From CADCTM01 sp049671305 (GTDB lineage Bacteria; Cyanobacteriota; Cyanobacteriia; Cyanobacteriales; Coleofasciculaceae), in NCBI GenBank assembly GCA_049671305.1, contig JBATUR010000033.1, forward strand, positions 1 through 64,000: a stretch of DNA of 64,000 bases, written 5' to 3'. Each line of letters starts with the position of its first letter. Within the stretch, counting starts at the first letter, position 1. The notes below the pieces were generated by a model. The model was not told where the DNA came from and searched no databases. It was given only the letters and a program-made list of their open reading frames with translations. Below are positions 17,972 through 26,293 of this stretch, piece by piece. The position numbers and the translations under genes are program-made.

Positions 17972-20074
17972 ATGGCAAGACTATTAATAGTTGAAGATGA
18001 AGGTGTCGTTGCCTGGCATATCCAAGAAGCCTTAGAAAACTTGGGTCACATTGTTGTGGCAAGTATTGCTTCAGGTCAAAAAGCCATTGAAATCGCGGCG
18101 CAAAATCAACTAGATTTAGTGTTCATGGATATTCGTTTAAAAGGAGAAGTTGATGGGATAGAGGCAGCACAAGAAATTCGCACACGCTTTAATATTCCTG
18201 TAATTTATCTAACAGCTTATGCAGATGATCAAACATTAGAAAGAGCACTAGCGACGAATCCTTTGGGTTATTTGATTAAGCCTTTTCAAGAAAAAGAATT
18301 ACAAACAACCTTAGAAGTTGCCCTGCAAAGACATAAGTTGGAGATCTATTTAGAGAAGCAAAAAGAGTGGTTTTTTACTACCCTTAATAGTATTGATAAT
18401 CCTACAGTTACCATAGATTGCAATGGATATATTAACTTTATAAATCCTGCTGCTGTAGCTTTAATTGGTTGTTCAGAACCAGAAGTTTTGGGCAAAAATG
18501 CTACAGAAATATTTAGTTTTATTGATGTGATAACTAATCAAACAATTGAGAGTCCTTTGCTTAGAGCAATAAAAGAAGATATAACTTTTAGTTTACCAGA
18601 ATATTGTCTATTACAAACTAAAGACAGTACGGCAAAACTAATTACTGACACAATTTCTCCAATTAAAAATAGTAATGGTGAAATTATTGGCAGTGTTTTG
18701 GTTTTTCATGATATTGCTGAAAATCAGCAAGAAAATTCTGAAACTCAGCAAAAAAATCTTGATATTGAATTAACTCAAACGAGTTTAATGGCACAATTGC
18801 AAGAGCGAACAGCCCAACTTCAACAGGCACTTGCTTGCAGTAAAATTATCGAACGTGTGATTGATAAAGTTGATGATAACTCAAGCCAAACTGAAATTTT
18901 TCAATCAATAATTGAGGAACTTGGAGGCATTTTAGAAGTAGATTATTGCTGGCTCGCTCAGTATGATACACATAAGACAATAGCAAGCATTAGCTGTGAA
19001 TACCTTAATAAGTCAAACATCAAGACGCTACTAAATAGCAAAATCGACTTACCCAACTTCCCTGATTTTTATCGCCATTTATTTAAGCGAAAATCTTGGG
19101 AATCTCCCCCTATAGAATTATTGCCAACACCGTATCAATCTCTGATAACACCGCAACAAAAAATGTTGATTTGTCCGATTTATGATGAGCAGCGAGTAAT
19201 TGGAGAAGTTGGTATTTTAATAACGCCAAATTCCCTACTATCGCCGCCTCAAACTGAGCTAATTTCTCAAGTAATCAGTCACTGTGCCATTACTTTACGG
19301 CAAGTCAATCTCGATAAAGTTACTCAGAAATATATCGGAGAATTAGAATTACTAAACAACCTTAAAGACGACTTTATTAGTTCAGTTTCTCATGAACTAA
19401 GATCGCCTTTAACTAATATGAAAATGGCAATAGAGATGCTGCAACATCTTGTCAACTCGCTCAAAAATAACGATCAGCAACTAGATGGATTACAAAATAG
19501 ACAGTTGTTGTGGCAAAAAATGGAGCAATATATTCAAATTTTACAAGTAGAATGGCGGCAAGAATTTAACTTAATTAGCGATTTACTCAACTTCCAAAGT
19601 GAGGGAATAATTTATGAATCATTAATATCAATTGACTTACAACAATATTTGCCTGAAATTGTTGAGCGCTTTAGAGAGCAAGCACAAAAACAAGGGCAAT
19701 TGTTGAGTTGTCAAGTTTTGACTGCGCTGCCTTGTCTTACCAGCCATTTACCAAGTTTAGAGCGAATTGTTAGCGAACTTCTCACCAATGCTTGTAAATA
19801 TTCACCTGCTAATAGTACGATTAATCTTACAGTAAAAGCCTTATCAACTAATCTGGAAATCCAAGTTTCTAATAGCGGTGTAGAAATTCCTTCCCAGGAA
19901 TTTGAACGAATTTTTCAACCATTTTATCGGTATTCTCGCCCAAATTCTTGGTATTATCGCGGTACAGGCTTAGGACTAGCATTGGTCAAAAAATTGGTAC
20001 AATGCCTAGGTGGAAAAATCACCGTAAAAAGCCAAAATCAAGAAACAAAATTTGTGGTTACCTTACCTTTGTAG
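17972..20074 (+). CDS. Receiver-PAS-GAF hybrid histidine kinase
   Basis: 700 residues. N-terminal receiver domain 1-120 with acidic pocket ED (8-9), phospho-Asp D53 in VFMDIRLKG, T81 and K103. A PAS domain occupies about 132-250, a coiled coil about 255-290, and a GAF-like region about 290-445. HisKA with FISSVSHELRSPLTN has His474; the ATPase domain ends with GTGLGLALVKKLVQ. An N-terminal receiver on a kinase suggests a phosphorelay in which the upstream HisKA_2 kinase could phosphorylate D53; this is inferred from proximity only. The last 17 bases overlap the end of dxr on the opposite strand. Confidence 0.9.
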   Translation: MARLLIVEDEGVVAWHIQEALENLGHIVVASIASGQKAIEIAAQNQLDLVFMDIRLKGEVDGIEAAQEIRTRFNIPVIYLTAYADDQTLERALATNPLGYLIKPFQEKELQTTLEVALQRHKLEIYLEKQKEWFFTTLNSIDNPTVTIDCNGYINFINPAAVALIGCSEPEVLGKNATEIFSFIDVITNQTIESPLLRAIKEDITFSLPEYCLLQTKDSTAKLITDTISPIKNSNGEIIGSVLVFHDIAENQQENSETQQKNLDIELTQTSLMAQLQERTAQLQQALACSKIIERVIDKVDDNSSQTEIFQSIIEELGGILEVDYCWLAQYDTHKTIASISCEYLNKSNIKTLLNSKIDLPNFPDFYRHLFKRKSWESPPIELLPTPYQSLITPQQKMLICPIYDEQRVIGEVGILITPNSLLSPPQTELISQVISHCAITLRQVNLDKVTQKYIGELELLNNLKDDFISSVSHELRSPLTNMKMAIEMLQHLVNSLKNNDQQLDGLQNRQLLWQKMEQYIQILQVEWRQEFNLISDLLNFQSEGIIYESLISIDLQQYLPEIVERFREQAQKQGQLLSCQVLTALPCLTSHLPSLERIVSELLTNACKYSPANSTINLTVKALSTNLEIQVSNSGVEIPSQEFERIFQPFYRYSRPNSWYYRGTGLGLALVKKLVQCLGGKITVKSQNQETKFVVTLPL

Positions 20075-21284
20075 AAATAGGTTTTTGAGCTTGGGTTTGG
20101 CTAATAAAAGATTGAGGAGAAATTGCAACGCTTGCTGCCAAAACTTCCTGCCTTGCCCAATTATCTGCTGCCACAATATCTTCTAAAGAAGGCTTGGCAC
20201 AATGATCAACTCCATGACGATCACAAACCTTCTCAATACAACGGGCAATATCTAAATAGCCAATCTTTTCATCCAGAAATAGCGCTACAGCTTGTTCATT
20301 TGCCGCATTCAATACCGCAGGCATTGAACCTCCTGCCCTACCTGCAGCATAAGCTAACTGCATACAAGGATACTTTTGATGATCTGGTTCTTTAAACGTG
20401 AGATTTCCTGCTTTTACTAAATCCAAACGTTCCCAATTAGTATAAATCCGTTCGGGCCACGACATTGCATAAAGGATTGGCAAACGCATATCGGGCCAAC
20501 CCAATTGTGCTAAAACTGAAGTATCTTGCAACTCAATTAAAGAGTGAATAATACTTTGTGGATGGATGACAATTTCAATATTATCGTAATCCACACCAAA
20601 AAGATAATGCGCCTCAATAACTTCTAAGCCTTTATTCATCAAAGTTGCCGAATCTACCGTAATCTTACGCCCCATCGACCAATTAGGATGTTTTAGAGCA
20701 TCAGCAACCTTAACTTCTGGTAACTTCTCCACAGGTAAATCTCGAAAAGCACCACCAGATGCTGTTAGAAGAATACGCCGCAAACCAGCTTTTGGCACAC
20801 CTTGCAAACACTGAAAAATTGCCGAATGTTCCGAGTCAGCAGGTAATAATTTAACACCATATTTTTCAACTAATGGTAATACTACAGGAGCACCAGCAAT
20901 TAAAGTTTCCTTATTTGCCAGGGCAATATCTTTTCCCGCTTCAATAGCAGCAATAGTCGGCAACAAACCCGCACAACCAACAATTCCTGTAACCACAGTT
21001 TCAGCATCGCCATAACGGGCAACTTCGGCGACACCAGCTTCTCCAGCCATTAAAATGGGTTGATAGTCAAGATCGGCGATCGCCTCCTTCAGTTCAGGTA
21101 ATTTATCTTCCACACAAATAGCCACAATACTTGGTCGAAATTGCCGAATTTGCGCCGCCAACATCTCGACATTACGCCCTGCTGCCAAACCCACAACCCG
21201 AAATTGGTCAGGGTATTGAGCAACAATATCCAAAGTTTGAGTGCCGATGGAACCAGTGGAGCCGAGGAGAGTAATCGCTTTCAT
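20058..21284 (-). CDS. dxr: 1-deoxy-D-xylulose 5-phosphate reductoisomerase
   Basis: 408 residues. It catalyses the NADPH-dependent conversion of DXP to MEP, the committed step of the plastid-type isoprenoid pathway. The N-terminus has the NADPH motif LLGSTGSIGTQTLD. The substrate and metal site is recognisable: LANKETLIAG, then PADSEHSAIFQ with D150 and E152, SGGAF, and MNKGLEVIEAHYLFG with E221. The C-terminus extends about 15 residues beyond the helical domain and this part overlaps the convergent kinase gene by 17 bases. Isolated from other MEP pathway genes here. Confidence 0.97.
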   Translation of the reverse strand: MKAITLLGSTGSIGTQTLDIVAQYPDQFRVVGLAAGRNVEMLAAQIRQFRPSIVAICVEDKLPELKEAIADLDYQPILMAGEAGVAEVARYGDAETVVTGIVGCAGLLPTIAAIEAGKDIALANKETLIAGAPVVLPLVEKYGVKLLPADSEHSAIFQCLQGVPKAGLRRILLTASGGAFRDLPVEKLPEVKVADALKHPNWSMGRKITVDSATLMNKGLEVIEAHYLFGVDYDNIEIVIHPQSIIHSLIELQDTSVLAQLGWPDMRLPILYAMSWPERIYTNWERLDLVKAGNLTFKEPDHQKYPCMQLAYAAGRAGGSMPAVLNAANEQAVALFLDEKIGYLDIARCIEKVCDRHGVDHCAKPSLEDIVAADNWARQEVLAASVAISPQSFISQTQAQKPISTKVR

Positions 21285-21437
21285 AATAATTTAATAATTA
21301 CACGCCATTCCACTATAAAATTCTTTTGTCTATTTCTTTACAACAAAATCAACAATCGAAGCAAACTTTTCTCTCTCCGCCCGGAAAAGTTGCCCATCTA
21401 TTGAGAAATTTAACTTATCTCAGCTTGCAAATCAACA

Positions 21438-22697
21438 ATGAGCAACATCTGGCATTTCTACAAACAGAATAACTGGTTTCCTGTCATGATCTGGTTACTT
21501 AGCAGACTGCTGATTATCACCACAATGTTAATAATTGCACCTTTACTGCCAGCACCACCAAGCGGTATTGTACCCCAAATTGGTTGGCAAGTCTTCGCCG
21601 CCTGGGATGGCGAATGGTATCAAAAAATCATCACCAATGGCTATGAATATCTTGCTGACGGCAAACAACATAATGTTGCCTTTTTTCCCTTATTTCCTCT
21701 AGTTGTCAAGGGCGTCATGGCGCTTGGTTTGCCCTTCAATATCGCTGCCACTTTAGTGAATAATTTTGCCTTTTTGGGGGCGTTGCTGCTGGTTTTTAAT
21801 TGGGTAGAAGAAACTTCGGGCAGTAGTGCAGCGCGGTGGACGGTAGCAACTTTGGCATGGTGTCCGTTTTCGCTTTATGGCACTGTAACCTATACAGAAG
21901 GGCTATTTTTGTTACTTAGTACGGCAGCCTTAAGAGCATATCAAAAGCAGCAATATGGCAGTGTAGCTTTCTGGGGAGCAATGGCGAGTGCCACCCGCGT
22001 CACCGGGGCAATGCTTGTGCCGACGTTTCTGTTTATGTCGTGGCGAGAGGGCAGAAGTAAGGGAGCTTATCTTGCTAGTTTAGCCACCAGCAGTGGGCTG
22101 CTGCTGTTTAGCGGCTATTGTTGGCTGCGTTTTGGTGATCCTTTGGCATTTGTCCATGTACAACGCGCCTGGGGTGGTTCTGGTGGCTTGGCTTGGCAGG
22201 GATGGTTAGTTTTAGTTCGGCAAGCGATAGTTGGCTCAATTGATGCCAGTACGGGTGCAATCAAAAATCCGTTACATGGGTTGCTATTTGTGTCTATTTG
22301 TGCTGCTGCATGGCTTTTGTGGCGCTGTCGGCAACGGTTGGGCACGATGAAAGTTGGTTATGTTTTTTGTATTTTCGGGGTTGTGTTGTGGCTGTTGGGA
22401 GGCGATCGCTTATTAAAATTAATAATGGTTTTTGGTGGTATCTTCTTACTCTGGCACTTCAGAAGTCAAATTAGTCGTGTTGTTGTTGTTTATGGCTTTT
22501 TTAGCTTGGCTTTGCTACTAAATGCTGGGCGGACAATTTCTGTTGATCGCTATGCTTACGGTATTGTATCTCTAAGTATTGCTTTAGGTCTATTACTATC
22601 TCGTTATCCGCGTTGGGGCTATTTTATTATGCTCTTTTTTGCCATCAATTTGGTACAAGTGGCGATTCTTTTTTCCCAAAAAATTTGGGTAGCGTAA
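21438..22697 (+). CDS. PIG-V-like integral membrane mannosyltransferase
   Basis: 419 residues with around ten hydrophobic segments. Motifs typical of the bacterial relatives of eukaryotic GPI mannosyltransferase 2 (PIG-V) are visible: WDGEWYQKIITNGYEY early in the first periplasmic loop, AFFPLFPLVVKG, and the TEGLFLLLSTAAL segment. Such GT-C enzymes use a lipid-linked sugar donor at the membrane; the acceptor in cyanobacteria is not settled. Divergent from dxr with a 150-base gap. No neighbouring cell-wall genes to narrow the role. Confidence 0.8.
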   Translation: MSNIWHFYKQNNWFPVMIWLLSRLLIITTMLIIAPLLPAPPSGIVPQIGWQVFAAWDGEWYQKIITNGYEYLADGKQHNVAFFPLFPLVVKGVMALGLPFNIAATLVNNFAFLGALLLVFNWVEETSGSSAARWTVATLAWCPFSLYGTVTYTEGLFLLLSTAALRAYQKQQYGSVAFWGAMASATRVTGAMLVPTFLFMSWREGRSKGAYLASLATSSGLLLFSGYCWLRFGDPLAFVHVQRAWGGSGGLAWQGWLVLVRQAIVGSIDASTGAIKNPLHGLLFVSICAAAWLLWRCRQRLGTMKVGYVFCIFGVVLWLLGGDRLLKLIMVFGGIFLLWHFRSQISRVVVVYGFFSLALLLNAGRTISVDRYAYGIVSLSIALGLLLSRYPRWGYFIMLFFAINLVQVAILFSQKIWVA

Positions 22698-22947
22698 AAG
22701 CGACTTAGCTTCCCTTTAATTGAGCAATATAACAATATCTTAACTATTTTTATGGAAAAGCTGCTTTAATGCTTTTTTTGCATAATTTGAATTTATTTGC
22801 CGCATAAAAACAAGCGAAAATTTATCTTATCTTTACACAAACACTTTTTTAAAACGCGATAATTTTGGCATATTAATTTATTCTCCTCTAACTTTATGTT
22901 GGTGGAGTTTAGCCCAAAGATTACTACACTTATTAGAGAGTTATTTT

Positions 22948-23187
22948 ATGAAAAACGGTCAATGTCCTAAATGTAATTCTCATTGGGTTTACAGTGGGGA
23001 AGAATTACCTCTCAAATGTGGCATTAACTGCATTAACTGTATTCCCTTAACAGGTGGTATTCAACCAAAATATGCAGCTCTTGATAACTATGTTTGTGCC
23101 AAATGTGGCTATGTCGAAAGTTATATTTCTGACCCAGAACTTTTACTATTTATTGCTGAGAATTGGCCCCCCGCTAGGCGCTCCTAG
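22948..23187 (+). CDS. Small zinc-ribbon-like protein
   Basis: 79 residues. Two CxxC pairs frame the protein: CPKC at residues 6-9 and CAKC near residue 51-54, with extra cysteines in CGINCINCIP between them. This is a pattern for one or two zinc sites. No membrane segment. The start is supported by the purine-rich TTAGAGAG about ten bases upstream. A CTAGG/CCTAG hairpin at the very end of the frame followed by seven Ts looks like its terminator. I do not know the function; related short cyanobacterial zinc-ribbon proteins are often stress-linked, but that is not shown here. Confidence 0.7.
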   Translation: MKNGQCPKCNSHWVYSGEELPLKCGINCINCIPLTGGIQPKYAALDNYVCAKCGYVESYISDPELLLFIAENWPPARRS

Positions 23188-23200
23188 TTGTACTTTTTTT
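23174..23200 (+). terminator. Intrinsic terminator of the zinc-ribbon gene
   Basis: CTAGG (23174-23178) pairs with CCTAG (23183-23187) across a four-base loop, and seven Ts follow at 23194-23200. The stem overlaps the stop codon. Confidence 0.5.
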
Positions 23201-23381
23201 GTAGTTAGACTTTAGGATCTAATTGTCGCTTTTAGAGAATGTCTTCAGCAAAAAATGGATGTCAAACATCAAAGCTCGGCTGGTTATATGCAAAATCAGC
23301 TAATCTTTATGAAAAAATTACATAATTTAGTTGACCTTGAGTACCATTCTTTGGTAATCATGTAAGTTCATAGGTATTGTA

Positions 23382-23416
23382 AACGACCTTACTTTCACAG
23401 GAGGGTCGTTTTTTTT
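23382..23416 (+). terminator. Second strong intrinsic terminator, possible end of a small RNA
   Basis: AACGACC (23382-23388) pairs with GGTCGTT (23404-23410) and is followed by an unbroken T-run to 23416. It lies 195 bases beyond the zinc-ribbon gene, which already has its own terminator, so a separate short plus-strand transcript in 23201-23416 is likely. TATTGT just upstream (about 23374) could be its -10, giving an RNA of about 40 bases. The remainder of the 427-base gap (23188-23614) shows a TACCA/TGGTA inverted repeat near 23342 and nothing else definite. Confidence 0.6.
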
Positions 23417-23614
23417 ATGGTATTTCAGTAATATATATCAAAGTATTTATATACAAAACACTACAATTTATATAAAAATACAAAGTTATCTAAACAAAGC
23501 TCTCCGACTTCTGTAATGAGATTTCTCGACTGATTGTTACTAACTCTTTTTGGTCGGTTCTGCAAGTCTAGCTTTTCGGATCTTATGATCAGTAATATCA
23601 AATTTGCTGTTGAG

Positions 23615-24463
23615 TTAAATCACCAACAAAACCCAGCGAATGCCATTAACTAAGTAAAATCCTCCCATAATAATTAGTAGAGCACTACCAATTCGCATCA
23701 CCCATTCGGAATGTTTTAAAATAACGCGGGTTTGTTTGGCTAAACCGGCAAATAAACTGGCAAAGAAAATAATTGCACTTGTACCCAAGGCATAGCTAAC
23801 CATTGTTAAGGTGCTTTGAAATTGGGAACCTGTTGCCGCTGCTGCTGTCAAAACCGCAAATAAGACAGGACTAGTGCAAGGGGAACTAACTAAGGCAAAG
23901 GTTAAGCCGGCGCTGTAGGGACCTGTAACAGGCAACCCCATTGGTGTTTTTGGTAAAGGGATGCGGATTATATCTAATAAACTTAAGCCCATAACTAAAA
24001 TCACCACACCCACGACAATATTGACATAACCACGGTAGCCAATCATTATCGCACCGGCAAAGGAAGAAAATAAACCTAATAAACTTAAGACTGTGACAAC
24101 TCCCAAAACAAAGGCAATGGCTTTGATTAAAGCATCTTTTCGAGAAGTAAATTCACGAGTTCCAATGTAGGAAAGATTCACACCTAATAAAGAGAGTTGA
24201 CAAGGGGAAAGACTGGAAATCAAACCGCCTGCAAATGCCAATGGCAACAAAATTAAGGGGTTATTAGTACTTTGTTTAACTAGCCATTGTCGATAACTTT
24301 CTTCAATGACAAAAACCACATCTTGGACTGGCTGAAATATGGGTGTCCAATCGATAAAACTGACTGCTAAAATTAGTCCAACTATGCCAACAAAGAGCAA
24401 GCTGGGTAAGAGAAATTTGGCAGATTTACGTTTAATGGATGAAGTTGGTTTAGTACGTGTCAT
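23615..24463 (-). CDS. ccdA: CcdA/DsbD-like thiol-disulfide membrane transporter
   Basis: 282 residues with a basic N-terminus, one leading membrane segment (about 20-36) and a six-segment core. The two redox cysteines expected of the family are present: C88 in SSLSPCQLSLLG and C196 in LVSSPCTSPVLFA. CcdA proteins carry reducing equivalents from cytosolic thioredoxin across the membrane. The gene lies 40 bases downstream of three genes for exported thioredoxin-like proteins, all on the same strand, which makes those the likely partners. The role could be cytochrome c maturation or general reduction of exported dithiols. Confidence 0.88.
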   Translation of the reverse strand: MTRTKPTSSIKRKSAKFLLPSLLFVGIVGLILAVSFIDWTPIFQPVQDVVFVIEESYRQWLVKQSTNNPLILLPLAFAGGLISSLSPCQLSLLGVNLSYIGTREFTSRKDALIKAIAFVLGVVTVLSLLGLFSSFAGAIMIGYRGYVNIVVGVVILVMGLSLLDIIRIPLPKTPMGLPVTGPYSAGLTFALVSSPCTSPVLFAVLTAAAATGSQFQSTLTMVSYALGTSAIIFFASLFAGLAKQTRVILKHSEWVMRIGSALLIIMGGFYLVNGIRWVLLVI

Positions 24464-24503
24464 GGCGTTATTTTATAGGTAGTTAGTGCCAAATGCTTGA
24501 GAG

Positions 24504-24911
24504 TTACTGACCAAAATTGCGATCGCCTTTATATCCTGATAAGTCGGCGAGGTTGTTGAGGGTACATCCACCTTGACAAGATAATTTGCCGTCAATTTCC
24601 CACGTAGGAAATCCTGTAACGTTGGCTTGTTCACAGAGGTTGGTTTGTGGGTTTTTACCTGCAGGATCACACTCTATATAATTAATTTTATTAAAGCCTT
24701 CTTTGCCAAAGGCTTTCTTTTGTCCTTGGCAAGCTAGACACCAGTAAGTACCATACATTTTGGCTCCTTTTTGTTGTAAATGATCTGCTAAAGCTAAGGT
24801 TGAGGGGTTTTGAATAAATTTTCTAGATATCTTATTAGTAACTGCACATCCAGTTGCCGATGTTAGCAATACAATTGAAGCGATGATGGTTAATTTGGTA
24901 GGTTTTATCAT
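24504..24911 (-). CDS. Exported VKOR-type thioredoxin-like protein, copy 1 (CLAC)
   Basis: 135 residues with an N-terminal signal ending SATGC22, a somewhat atypical lipobox, so probably a lipoprotein. The redox motif is YWCLACQGQKKAFG (C58, C61), followed by YIECD and a second conserved Cys in NLC, then GFPTWEI. This layout is that of the thioredoxin domain fused to bacterial vitamin K epoxide reductase, here standing alone. Compared with the two upstream copies it has CLAC rather than CPYC and an additional Cys pair (CQGGC) where the others have no Cys. First upstream of ccdA, 40 bases apart. Confidence 0.82.
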   Translation of the reverse strand: MIKPTKLTIIASIVLLTSATGCAVTNKISRKFIQNPSTLALADHLQQKGAKMYGTYWCLACQGQKKAFGKEGFNKINYIECDPAGKNPQTNLCEQANVTGFPTWEIDGKLSCQGGCTLNNLADLSGYKGDRNFGQ

Positions 24912-24942
24912 TGCTGATCAACAAGTCGATTTTTAGGAGATG

Positions 24943-24976
24943 GTAAAAACTTTATCTGAAGTTATAAAGTTTTTAC
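24943..24976. repeat. Perfect 13-bp inverted repeat in the leader of thioredoxin copy 1
   Basis: GTAAAAACTTTAT (24943-24955) and ATAAAGTTTTTAC (24964-24976) are exact complements across an eight-base loop. It lies 32 bases upstream of the copy 1 start, inside the 317-base gap to copy 2. No T-run follows it in either direction, so an operator or an mRNA leader or processing hairpin is more likely than a terminator. The rest of the gap shows no gene. Confidence 0.55.
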
Positions 24977-25228
24977 TTTTGGCAATTCCAAAATATCTAT
25001 TTAGATTATTGCTCTGATTCTCACAGGTTTTTCGATAATCTTGTCTACTTTATCAACTCTTTTCAGCTTTTGACAGGATCTTTGTCTAATCTTTAAATTC
25101 TTGATTTAATGCAGGCAAAAATTAGTGCCAGTTACTGTACTGTATACTTTCACAGGCTAACTGAGTAAATGGTTACAGTTTCAGATTGGCATAGATAGGG
25201 TAAAAGAAAGAGTATTACCAATTACTTA

Positions 25229-25729
25229 TTATTCATTACCAAAATTGCGATCGCCTTGATAACCTGATAAGTCGGCAAGTTCCTTTAAAGTCTTCATACC
25301 TCGATATTGCTTCCCCTTAATTTCCCAAGTAGGATATCCACTAATACCAGCTTTTATGCAAAGTTTAGGTTGTGGATTATTACCACGAGCATCGCACTCG
25401 ATATAATTAATTTGACGAAAAGCTTGCTCACCAAACATTTTTTTCTGTCGTGTACAATAAGGACACCAAAATGCACCATAAAACTTGGCATCTAGTTGTT
25501 TTAAATGTTTAGCTAAAGCCATTGTAGCAAGCTCTGAAGTTTTAGTTTGCTGGGATATCTTGCTATTATTAGAGGTTTCGATTTGAAGAGAGGTAGGAAG
25601 AGAAGCAATTGAGGCAGTTGATTGGGCAGAAGAAACTGTTGCTAAAACCAATAATGTTGCTGAAAATAAAACAGGGTAAGATGTGAGCATGACTAATTTG
25701 AGTTTAAGTAAGTGATAACATTTTTGCAT
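25229..25729 (-). CDS. Exported VKOR-type thioredoxin-like protein, copy 2 (CPYC)
   Basis: 166 residues. Long N-terminal hydrophobic segment (about 15-33) ending VSSAQS, fitting cleavage by signal peptidase I, so probably a soluble periplasmic or thylakoid-lumen protein. The redox site is FWCPYCTRQKKMFG (C89, C92), with YIECDARGNNPQPKLC and GYPTWEI downstream, ending in SGYQGDRNFG as in the other copies. It lies between copies 1 and 3 on one strand. The differing export signals suggest the three copies work at different places or on different partners. Confidence 0.85.
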   Translation of the reverse strand: MQKCYHLLKLKLVMLTSYPVLFSATLLVLATVSSAQSTASIASLPTSLQIETSNNSKISQQTKTSELATMALAKHLKQLDAKFYGAFWCPYCTRQKKMFGEQAFRQINYIECDARGNNPQPKLCIKAGISGYPTWEIKGKQYRGMKTLKELADLSGYQGDRNFGNE

Positions 25730-25769
25730 TTACTCTTCGCTGATGGCAAGTATTTAAGAGTGGTAAAAT

Positions 25770-26198
25770 TTACTTGCCAAAATTGCGATCGCCTTTGTAA
25801 CCTGAAGCATCTGCCAATTCATCTAAAGACAACAAACCGGGGTATTTCTGTCCTTTAATTTCCCAAGTAGGCAAACTGCTAACCTTCGCTTTTTGGCACA
25901 AATCTGGACGCGGATTTTTGCCTTTTTCGTCACACTCAATGTAATTAACTTGCTTCATTGCCTCTGCACCAAATAAATCCTTTTGTTTGTGGCAATAAGG
26001 ACACCAGTAAGCGCCATAAAATTTCGCGTCAGCTTGTTTTAAATGGCTAGCTAAAGCGACTTTGGCAGTGCTACTCTTTCCAGTTGTAGTTGATTTTTGA
26101 CTTGTGTTGGCAGCGCTTTGAGACGGGGTAGACTGAGAGCATCCAGTCAGTGTTAATATTAGAGAAATTCCCGTCATCAATTTGATAAATTTTAGCAT
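25770..26198 (-). CDS. Exported VKOR-type thioredoxin-like lipoprotein, copy 3 (CPYC)
   Basis: 142 residues with a clear lipobox LTGC20 after a short hydrophobic signal, then a Ser/Thr/Gln-rich spacer. The redox site is YWCPYCHKQKDLFG (C66, C69). The downstream YIECDEKGKNPRPDLC and LPTWEI match the other copies. It is the first gene of the thioredoxin-ccdA group, 40 bases upstream of copy 2, so the group probably begins with a promoter in 26199-26293. CPYC is the glutaredoxin-like active site, usually fairly reducing, but fold and context point to the VKOR-associated thioredoxin family. Confidence 0.85.
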   Translation of the reverse strand: MLKFIKLMTGISLILTLTGCSQSTPSQSAANTSQKSTTTGKSSTAKVALASHLKQADAKFYGAYWCPYCHKQKDLFGAEAMKQVNYIECDEKGKNPRPDLCQKAKVSSLPTWEIKGQKYPGLLSLDELADASGYKGDRNFGK

Positions 26199-26293
26199 TA
26201 CTTGATTTTGTCGCTATTCTGGGCAACTTAGACTCTCAGCTTTATTCTGACATTGCTTTTTCTTAACAGCAAATCAATTATTGCAACTTGCCA

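Noticed and set aside
24473..24670. Minus-strand frame of 65 codons inside thioredoxin copy 1
   Set aside because: Out-of-frame with the clearly conserved thioredoxin-like protein.
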